Made by a program: the position numbers and the translations under genes. From PHAA01 sp022706565 (GTDB lineage Bacteria > Bacillota > Syntrophomonadia > Syntrophomonadales > Syntrophomonadaceae), in NCBI GenBank assembly GCA_040769385.1, contig JAXGLD010000004.1:318855-382854 (forward strand): a stretch of DNA of 64,000 bases. Reading direction: 5' to 3'. Below, piece by piece: positions 36,204-44,300 of the stretch (positions are counted from its first letter, which is position 1; the number at the start of each line of letters is the position of its first letter). The notes beneath the pieces were generated by a model. The model saw nothing but the letters and a program-made list of their open reading frames with translations, had not been told where the DNA came from and searched no databases.

Positions 36204-37690
36204 CAGCGATCGCCTCCCATATTGACCAAAGCACTGTACTTGCTGAGATCCGGAGGCATGACATGCACTTCGGGGATATGGGCGATCTGTGCTTTGCTCA
36301 GGGAAGTTATCTTGGGGCTATCTGTATTGAGTTGCATCAGTATATTTAGCAGACCGTCGTAGTTGTACACGTTGTAGGCCAGAGCCAGGCCGATAGCGTC
36401 TTCTATCTGCTCGGTTGGGTATTGCCGGTTAAGCATCAGTATCCTGACGAATTGCCGGTTGCCCCTGGGATCTCTGGCCGCCAGACCTCTGCGATACTCC
36501 TCATACACCGGCGGCAAGGTCTCCGGCCGATATACCCTGGTATTGGCCAGGGCCCTGGATTTCATCAGGAGCAATTCCAGGTAGTGATCCAGCACCAGTA
36601 TTTCCTGATTCCGACCGTAGATCCTGCGGTGGGTGACGATTTCATCATCATCGGGAATTATCTCGATCTTATCCACCGCGGCTCTGATCAGCACCTTTTG
36701 CCCGACATGCCTTACCGGTACTGAATAACGGTTGGTCTCGAATTGTATCATGGAATATGTATTTACTTTGGCCTGGACGTATCTTACACAATGGAAGGGT
36801 TCCGCCGGCAACGGCCTTAAGGCTCTTAACTCCGCTTCCCAACGGGGATTCTTAGCCAGCAGCTCCACACACCTTTGCTGCAGGTATTCATTCAATTCCT
36901 CGAACGAATCCACGTCCGGATAGGGGACGAAAAATCTCCTGACCGCTTCCTGGCCGGCTTTTTCTACTCCACCTTTTTCATTACCTCGTCGGGGCCGGCA
37001 GAAGTTTGCCTGGTAGAGATAATGGGTTCTAATGGCGATGAACCGCTCCTGTTCTTCCCTCTGGCTGCCTTGGAGGACCTTCTTAACAGCGGTCTTGAGG
37101 TTGTCATAGGCTATCTCACCTGGCACTCCGCCCATGAATTCAAAGCAGCGTCGGTGCCCATCGAAAAAGGCTTCCTGTTTCTCGAACGGATAGGCCCGGA
37201 CGAAGAAGCCACCGGATGCACCCAGTTTCATCACAAACAGATAGGCCTTTTTCTCCTGCCCGCGCAGATGGAACCATGCTTCTATCCAATCCACCTCAGC
37301 ATGTTGGCCCAAATCGAATTCCAGTGGGAGAAATCCTTCTCTGGTCTTTTGGCGGGTGTTGCGCAGATAATCGGTTATGGTGCTGTAGCCGCCGCTGTAA
37401 TCATATTCGCTCTTGAGCCTCTCATAGATCCTCGTCCCCGTATGGCGTTGCTTCCTGTGGCGGGTGAGATCTGTTTTGAGGATCTCATCGATTATCGGTA
37501 TGAAGGGTTCCAATACCCGATGTGGTTTGGCCTTGCGCAACTTATACCGGGGCGGCTCCGAATCGGTCGAATTCAGATATTTGGCTATGGTATCACGATG
37601 GTGCCCGGTCCTTCTGCTTATTTCTCTAACACTTAGACCTTCCAAGTAGTACATTTTCTTGATATGCTCTAACTGTGCCATCTTAATCAT
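36203..37690 (-). CDS. istA: IS21-type transposase
   Basis: The 495-aa protein has the IS21 layout: an N-terminal HTH (GLSVREISRRTGHHRDTIAKYL), a retroviral-type integrase core with HAEVDW, IAYDNLK and EKGGVEK as the DDE residues, and a C-terminal beta domain (NRYSVPVRHVGQKV). The start is ATG at 37690 after GGGGGAAAGG; an in-frame extension to 37732 is unlikely. It looks intact, but the partner istB is truncated. The left IS end near 37.73-37.76 kb could not be fixed because the other end is missing. Confidence 0.92.
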   Translation of the reverse strand: MIKMAQLEHIKKMYYLEGLSVREISRRTGHHRDTIAKYLNSTDSEPPRYKLRKAKPHRVLEPFIPIIDEILKTDLTRHRKQRHTGTRIYERLKSEYDYSGGYSTITDYLRNTRQKTREGFLPLEFDLGQHAEVDWIEAWFHLRGQEKKAYLFVMKLGASGGFFVRAYPFEKQEAFFDGHRRCFEFMGGVPGEIAYDNLKTAVKKVLQGSQREEQERFIAIRTHYLYQANFCRPRRGNEKGGVEKAGQEAVRRFFVPYPDVDSFEELNEYLQQRCVELLAKNPRWEAELRALRPLPAEPFHCVRYVQAKVNTYSMIQFETNRYSVPVRHVGQKVLIRAAVDKIEIIPDDDEIVTHRRIYGRNQEILVLDHYLELLLMKSRALANTRVYRPETLPPVYEEYRRGLAARDPRGNRQFVRILMLNRQYPTEQIEDAIGLALAYNVYNYDGLLNILMQLNTDSPKITSLSKAQIAHIPEVHVMPPDLSKYSALVNMGGDR

Positions 37691-37817
37691 TTCCTTTCCC
37701 CCTGTACGATAATGCGTGGACAACATCATCATACAGGATTGGAATATTAAGGTGGCCTATTTTTATTCCAGCATCTGGCCTAATATTAGGGTAGCATCAA
37801 CAGTTGGTTGCTCGTTC

Positions 37818-38573
37818 CTACAGATGTATAAGCAGGTTTTGAACGCCAACGATAAACTCCGTCATCAGTTCTTTTATCCGGCCAAAGCCAGCGTTCTTTT
37901 CACCGGTTGCTTCCTCCATATACAGACTACGGTTCACCTCTATCATGATCGAGCTTACCCGTTTGTCCTGTCGGTAATATCGATTAGGCACAAAAGTTCC
38001 AGCAAACGGGCGGTTGACTGCCGCAGTGAAATACTCGGCCAACCACTTCAATGAGTAATCTTTTAGTTCTGGCGGAGTATGATAATCACAGATCCCAAGA
38101 CATATTTCCGGGCGGTTTACGTCCTGATCCAATTCGTAGGGTAAGGGCCGGACGGGGAAGGAATGGCAGTCTAGTATCAGGCAATGGTTGTGCCGGGCCA
38201 GGCAAGCTTCAACCGCCTCTTCAAAGTCTTTATGGTAAGGATCATAGTACTCGGTCAACAGGGCATCCCTGACTTCGGGGCTAAGGTTTCTTAGCTTATT
38301 CCCCGCCGCCGTACGCTCATAAACCGCGCCCATGCCAACACTTGCCATAACCTCATTCTCATCGGACCTGAATCTCTCCATGTCAACTACCAACCGGCTT
38401 ACCGGGCTCTTAATCATTCTCGCCCCGGGCACAGCAAACAGCTCATCAGTATACCTGTCGGTCATGGCCAGGAGTTCTAATTCCAGCTCTTGTTCATCCA
38501 TCAGGATAGTTGACCTTATTTTTTCCGGGATATGTAGACTGGCGTGGGGAACATGGAGAATGATGTGATTCAT
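37818..38573 (-). CDS. N-formylglutamate amidohydrolase-like protein, copy B
   Basis: A 251-aa zinc hydrolase-like protein starting MNHIILHVPHASLHIP; the HVPHAS motif carries the zinc ligand. Later come DCHSFPVRPLPYE and ICLGICDYHTPPEL, typical of the N-formylglutamate amidohydrolase fold. It is nearly the same as copy A (18337-19086) but has an intact ATG start at 38573. It follows the GIY-YIG-like gene of this cassette (126-aa, GIY-YIG, amidohydrolase order). Its link to nucleases suggests action on a modified substrate rather than histidine breakdown; this is inference. Confidence 0.85.
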   Translation of the reverse strand: MNHIILHVPHASLHIPEKIRSTILMDEQELELELLAMTDRYTDELFAVPGARMIKSPVSRLVVDMERFRSDENEVMASVGMGAVYERTAAGNKLRNLSPEVRDALLTEYYDPYHKDFEEAVEACLARHNHCLILDCHSFPVRPLPYELDQDVNRPEICLGICDYHTPPELKDYSLKWLAEYFTAAVNRPFAGTFVPNRYYRQDKRVSSIMIEVNRSLYMEEATGEKNAGFGRIKELMTEFIVGVQNLLIHL

Positions 38574-38699
38574 AGTTCAAGCGCACTCCTCTCCTATGAT
38601 CAACTGAGGAGGAAATGATAGCTTCATTTACCCACGGGAAAGGCCTTCTTCAGAATTTTCTATAAGCATAGCATTAGAAATCAGTCCCGCTTTCTAGGT

Positions 38700-39275
38700 C
38701 TAAAGTGTTAGCTCCGATGGCAAACCCTCGATCCTCACGGATGACTTGACCTGAACGAGAATGCCTTTTTCATTCGCTTTGGGATTATATGTCCGGTTAT
38801 CCCGGGGATAGAACCGGCTTACTTCGTCGGGCTGGGCTTTGACATGACTGGCAATGGCTCCTTCAATCAGCTTGCGTTCATACCAGCCAGTTTGTAGAGG
38901 AGCGACAAACATATTTATCGACTCAACATAGCTGAGGATCTTCGGCGCCAGCTCCACGTATCTCCCAACGAAATCATTCAGCTTATCCTGGGTCTCTTTT
39001 CTCCACAAACCATTCCAGAGAACCTTAACTTGCCCGCTTTCATAGTAATCGGTATCGAGCGACCGGTAATGGCCACCCAACACCTGAATCAAATGTTCTT
39101 TCGTTCTCTGTTTGAACGAATACTTGGTTTCACCAACGTACTCAACCAGGTACTTTTCATTGGACTTGATTGCCCATAGATAGATACCCGGTTCATCAGC
39201 CACGGAATCCATGAATAGCGAATTGGTTCTATTTATCGAATAGGGTCTATGGAAATATAAATTGTATTCCTTCAT
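38700..39275 (-). CDS. GIY-YIG-like protein, copy B
   Basis: 191 aa, very similar to copy A (17100-17675). It has GIYLW, then EYVGETKYSFKQRTKEHL, which keeps the Gly of the YIG motif and the Arg of the following helix. A Glu later in the chain (KLIEGAIASH) could be the metal ligand. It is therefore the more plausibly active copy of a GIY-YIG-type nuclease. The C-terminal half (FYPRDNRTYNPKANEKG) is family specific. It is preceded by the 126-aa gene and followed by the amidohydrolase gene. Its 3' flank is shared with the remnant at 5516. Confidence 0.8.
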   Translation of the reverse strand: MKEYNLYFHRPYSINRTNSLFMDSVADEPGIYLWAIKSNEKYLVEYVGETKYSFKQRTKEHLIQVLGGHYRSLDTDYYESGQVKVLWNGLWRKETQDKLNDFVGRYVELAPKILSYVESINMFVAPLQTGWYERKLIEGAIASHVKAQPDEVSRFYPRDNRTYNPKANEKGILVQVKSSVRIEGLPSELTL

Positions 39276-39383
39276 TGTTTTCGATAGTCTCAGTATCTCT
39301 CAACTATGGTTTTCCGTTCTGGGGACCTAGTTTGAAAAGCGTCAAGCAGTTCATATGATATGTTCATTAGGAAACAAGCGAGT

Positions 39384-39764
39384 CTATCCTCTCCAGAACT
39401 TGCGCTTAACCCCATAGGCGCCAGCCTTAGTTGGTGTGAAGCCCTTTTTCTCACAATATCTCAGATACTCGTTTTCCAGTTCCTCCGATGGTTGAGGCTT
39501 AAAGCCCACAATTTTGCTTATCGCCGGATTGGTTTCCGTACCGTCCTTCAATTTGTTGCCATCGTGTGCTACCTGGCTGTTGTTTTTGTAACCTATGAAT
39601 CGACTGGGATAAAACCTGTACTCGTTATTCTTTTCAATAACCAGAAAGCAGATGCCCCTTTTGAGCAATCCCAAGGCATAATCCTTCATGCTTTCATCAT
39701 CAAGATACCTATCGATTACCTCTGTGTTCTCCTTGATTTCTTTGAAATTCTCCACTAACTGCAT
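39384..39764 (-). CDS. conserved 126-aa protein, copy B
   Basis: It is the same length as copy A (17774-18154) with the motifs FYPSRFIGYK, HDGNKLKDGTETNPAI and GVKRKFW. The start is ATG at 39764 just after GGTGGAG; an open frame to 39881 is not needed. The N-terminal half and ribosome binding site are the most conserved between copies, whereas the C-terminal third differs more. It is always directly upstream of the GIY-YIG-like gene. Function unknown. Confidence 0.75.
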   Translation of the reverse strand: MQLVENFKEIKENTEVIDRYLDDESMKDYALGLLKRGICFLVIEKNNEYRFYPSRFIGYKNNSQVAHDGNKLKDGTETNPAISKIVGFKPQPSEELENEYLRYCEKKGFTPTKAGAYGVKRKFWRG

Positions 39765-39883
39765 TTCTCCACCACCCCATAATATATAATCTAGACGCCA
39801 ATACTCCAAGCTAGCCAGAAGTTCAGTATTCAATATCAACTTATTAGGTGATGCGTTATTCAATGTTCGGAGCAGAATCACCG

Positions 39884-40000
39884 ATTACCACACAGGTGGC
39901 AAAGGGGATTCTTGCTATGACTCATGCTCATATCCCCCACTTGCCAATAACCAACAAAGACAATGTCGATATATCTTATAGGATGACCAATGACCTCTGG
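39884..40000 (-). pseudogene. remnant of the 3' end of a Tag/4Fe-4S glycosylase gene
   Basis: About 110 bases match 1706-1820, the coding region for the C-terminal Cys cluster of the intact glycosylase at 1667-2413. There are small indels and substitutions that break the frame. The match fades after about 40000. The sequence to 40108 holds nothing recognisable. It shows that a glycosylase gene once preceded cassette copy B. Confidence 0.8.
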
Positions 40001-40108
40001 AGCATAGCCTGACATCTCAATCCCCACATCTCTTTGCTTTTACATCTAAACCGATACGCCTTGAACGTCCTAGTCATTTAACAAATTCATTTCTCCATCT
40101 ATCCGTAG

Positions 40109-41380
40109 TCAGCTGATCATCTTACTGGTTTTGTACAATTTCTTGCGTAATGAAACGAACTCGCCGAAATCGATAGGTGAATAATGTGCCATGTTATTTC
40201 TGCACCTGCGCAGAAAATCTACACAGGCGATTAACTCTTGGTGTTTCTGTGTCCGATTCTGTTTATTCACCAGAAAAGTCAGTATGTCTCCATACTCCCC
40301 CACAGGATCCCCCTGGTTCTTAATGGAGCACAATAAACCACCATTGTTTATATCTATCTGGCTCGACCATTGCGGAAATCTCACATTTAAGTATTGGCAT
40401 AAGTCCATACGTTCCATATCAAGCATGGGTAGTAATACCCGGCTTTGGCCGCGCCATATCCTGTGATATATGGGATCGAGATATCCCTTTAAGGCCAGCG
40501 CAGCTGAATTGACTGCAATCTCATCTTTATTGGAACTAGCAATTATCCCTTCTGCCCATAGCCGACCTAATCGGGGGGAAGGTTTAGCAATCCGTTCTTC
40601 CCATCTAAAAGATGACATTTTGCCTTTGGTTATGTTATCTATGTCAGCTAAAGTCTGGATAGTCCAAGCTTTCTCTTCCTTCCCATATTGACTGAGAGAT
40701 TCGATCACCATGGCTACCGATTTATCCTTCCCTTCCAATCCACAAAACAAGTATTCCATAAGGTCAAGGTCACTTCCGGCAATTTCGACTATAACGCTTT
40801 CTGCCCACCCTAAAACGTCTGGTTCGAATCCAAGCTCATACGCATAGTGATGGGCAATCATATTTATCTCATTACTTCCATACCAAGCCCAATAATAATG
40901 CACTCTTAGGTATACATCCTCGTGAATGGTATTAACCTGCTCTAAGTAATGCATGGGCACAAACAGTGTTTTTAGGAACGAGGTGGACTCCGACTCCATT
41001 CTAGTCATCTGGGTCCATTCATCTATGAACCTCTTCCATATGTCGAATTGTTCCTGAGCGAGTCCATTTATTCCGTCAATAATGAGGATCTGTGGCAGAT
41101 CTTCGTTCCTTATCAGATAATTAATATCGGTTTGGTGGTTTGATTCAAACGGGATTCCACATTGTTGAGCGATTAAATTAATAGGAGACTTGAAATTATC
41201 GGGATCTATACGAATAATCTTTGAATCAAAGCCCACGTTATCACATTCATCGGCAACTCGTTGCCAGCAGACTTTTAGATTTACTTGGTAGGGAAAGATC
41301 CAGATTACAGTCTTACCTGAACATAAATCCTCTACTATTTCTTTTCTTCTTCTCCTTGGTTCGGGGAAATCCATTAGCAT
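40109..41380 (-). CDS. 423-aa protein at the end of the YhaO/YhaN/STAND operon
   Basis: No named family is recognised. Near the start, LCSGKTVIWIFPYQ looks like a degenerate P-loop, followed by KIIRIDPDNF and PQILIIDGINGL as a Walker-B-like strand. The later part is helical and ends in a positively charged helix pair (RRCRNNMAHYSPI, RKKLYKT). It may be a STAND-type adaptor without full ATPase motifs. The start is ATG at 41380, eight bases after the stop of the giant gene. An in-frame TTG at 41404 would overlap it. Being last in an 11-kb operon suggests a structural partner of the 1965-aa protein. Confidence 0.7.
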   Translation of the reverse strand: MLMDFPEPRRRRKEIVEDLCSGKTVIWIFPYQVNLKVCWQRVADECDNVGFDSKIIRIDPDNFKSPINLIAQQCGIPFESNHQTDINYLIRNEDLPQILIIDGINGLAQEQFDIWKRFIDEWTQMTRMESESTSFLKTLFVPMHYLEQVNTIHEDVYLRVHYYWAWYGSNEINMIAHHYAYELGFEPDVLGWAESVIVEIAGSDLDLMEYLFCGLEGKDKSVAMVIESLSQYGKEEKAWTIQTLADIDNITKGKMSSFRWEERIAKPSPRLGRLWAEGIIASSNKDEIAVNSAALALKGYLDPIYHRIWRGQSRVLLPMLDMERMDLCQYLNVRFPQWSSQIDINNGGLLCSIKNQGDPVGEYGDILTFLVNKQNRTQKHQELIACVDFLRRCRNNMAHYSPIDFGEFVSLRKKLYKTSKMIS

Positions 41381-41387
41381 GTTAAAA

Positions 41388-44300
41388 TTAGGCGAGCTTT
41401 TCAATTCTATTCACCGCCCCCAAAAAAACAGGCTCAACGATCAGCCCTTTCATGTCATCGACAAGTATCCCCATACGATTCAGGGTTCGGGCACCGGCCT
41501 CGGCTTGGGAATAACTACCCGGCTCGAAGTTCTCAGGTTGAAGGGCGATGGCATCCTGAAGATCATCCCACGAGATGTAGTCCAACTTATTAAACACTTG
41601 GATCAACTCGTGCCCGCCAGGTACGTCATAGATACCTGTTGCAGATACAAATCTATTCAGTATATCTTCATGGTTCTGCTCCATGCGTTGATCCAACTGG
41701 TCAGCAGCAGTACGCGGATCAGGCCTGGTGTCCCTATTTCTTCTGATGCTCTTCCATACTTCACTCAGAAGGAATGGCCACCCACCAGTTACTTTCATTA
41801 TTCTTTCGATTATCTGTTGTGTGTTAGGTATTTCAGCATCAGACAAGAACCTTTTAATCATTTCCTCATCCCAGCGGGACAAGGTAACAACCGCATCAAC
41901 TTGATTCTCAACTTGTTGCCATCCCGTCTTTTCATCTATGAACCACTCATATGCCATTTTGGCATCGAAGGCGGTGATCCATTTCAGGGAAAACGGGCGT
42001 TTCCTCTGTTGCTTCAAGTGGTACGACATTTGAAACATGAAATCAGTGAGAGGCATATCCCTACTATCCAACTGGTCAGCTTGACTGTACAGGATAATTT
42101 TTCTTTTTAATCGGCGTTTCAGCAAAGTGTCAATACGATCTCTTATCTGCCTATAGGTGACCATTTCGGGAGGGATTGTTTCATACACTATGGAGCTGTC
42201 TTCTGGCCTTGAACCAGCTATATATTTGAGAGTAGCGGGTACTCCAGATACTCCCAATGCCTTACTCCCAAATACGATGCCAACACCAGACTGCATCGTT
42301 GTAAGATCGCCTGCCTGTTTGACTGTTAAAGGACTCCGTTGTTCCACTGTGTCTCCTATTACGAGCCTAAGATTATGTGCGTCGGTGTGACGGGGTGGGG
42401 GCGGTTGTGATGCCAGGTCTTCAATGCGGTCGGCTATCTCTTGCTCCGAACCCAACGCTCGAACCACATTGCCATTTCGCAGGCGGTAGTTTCCGTTGTC
42501 CCGTTGTACAAGTACCCCAAGACCCATCAATTCCTTAAGCAATGACTTGAACTCTTCCGGTGGCAGTTTTTTAAATCCTTCTGGCCATGATTGTGTAGCT
42601 AGCTTCATTATGTCCATAGGTGTAAATTCTCTTCGGTAGCCATCATGATCATACAACTGTTCCTGTACCATTGTATAAACCATTACAGTGTACCGGGGAT
42701 CGAGGTCAATGGTCCAATTAAACCTTTCGCGCATAAAACTGCGCACTTCCTTCTTTCTATACACAGCTTCCACGTCAGCGATAGAAATCTTATAAGGCGG
42801 AATTTCGTGGCTCTTTCTCACCAATTTTATGAGCTCTGAACAAAAATGCTGTATCAATGCGGGATGGTAGTTGGTATAGCTAAGTATTTGCAGCATAGCA
42901 TTGTAGGCCTCACTATCCTGCATATCAAATCCTATTGCTGTCAACGGTTCAGAGATGAGTGATAGGGCACCTTTAGGGCTAAGGGGGCCGACTACCAGTG
43001 GGTCCGCCGACATCATCTGGGCAAATGGATGGTTTTCACCGGAACAGTATCTCTGAACGCTATGTAATCCGCATACAACCGCTTTAAAACGTCTATCCGT
43101 TCTATCCATTAGCCTCCGCAGCCCATGCAGCACTTCGAAGTTGTTAGCAGCATCTTTAGAAAGGAAATTGTCTGCCTCATCAAGCAACAGCAAAATTCTC
43201 ATTTGAGGCTTCATTTGGAAGGCGTCCACAACCTGCTCCACGAGTTTCGCTTGATCGTCACTAGCTTTTTTATTCAAAACCCCATGACCGATGAGGCGTT
43301 CGCGTAGAATAGACCAAACCTCAGCAGTCTGGTGAATACCCTGTGGATCACCCAAATTGCGGATGTCATCATAGATGACGTAGAAGTCCCGGTCGGGAGT
43401 ATGGTATTGTCTCTGTACTGTATGCAATAGTGCAGACTTACCCAACTGTCTGCCTCCATAGACTATACAACTTCCTTGGGGACTTATTAATTCGCTGATC
43501 ATATCTTCCCTGCCCCTGAATATCTCCGGTGGGATTAATCCAAAGGAACGATAAGGCATAGCGTAGCCCCATGCTACCCCGCACGATACAGCTGCCGGCA
43601 GTCTGGATTCTCTTTGGGTGGCTAAATAGTACATGAGCAACTCATCAACCATCATAGCAGTCAAGCGTTGGATTTTGCAGAACAGGCTCCACTCCTGCCT
43701 TTGGTTGGAAGTCATACGCCCAAGAAAGAGTATGATGGGGAACCGGCCCGCGAGTTTGTATTCCTGTATCAGCTGTGCGATCGTATCTTCATTGGGGCGA
43801 TCATAGACAGCCAATACATCATACTGGTTGTTGCGCTGGGAACCAAAATCGGCTAGGGGAGATATACTACCTGCTGACATTCTTACTGTATAATGGGTGG
43901 ATTTGTTATCGCTCCTGACTAGCTCTGGTTCTGGGTGTTGGAAACCCATATATTTGAGAATCTTCACCAAATGCACCTGGCTCGCATTGCTTTTCATCCT
44001 GAGCCATGACATTAAGCCTTCTTTTATTTCCTCATATCTGGCTCCAGGAACTCTTTTCATATTAAGGCCAGGGTATGATTTGCCACGGGATAAATCATTT
44101 ATGATTTCAGTAGGTTTTTGTTGGTCCCTAAATAATCTCATAATATCAGTGAAATTGGCTGCAAACTCCCTGACATAATGGCCATCACTTTTGCTTGATA
44201 CTATTTCTGGTACCGTTCCGGTATCTATTATCTGTTCCGCAAAATGTAGGTATTCGTCGGCAACGGGCAGTTTTCCGTTATTAAGGGCTTCTTGGGCTTT

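Noticed and set aside
36875..37636. 253-codon plus-strand frame inside istA
   Set aside because: Antisense shadow of the transposase gene; no independent motif.
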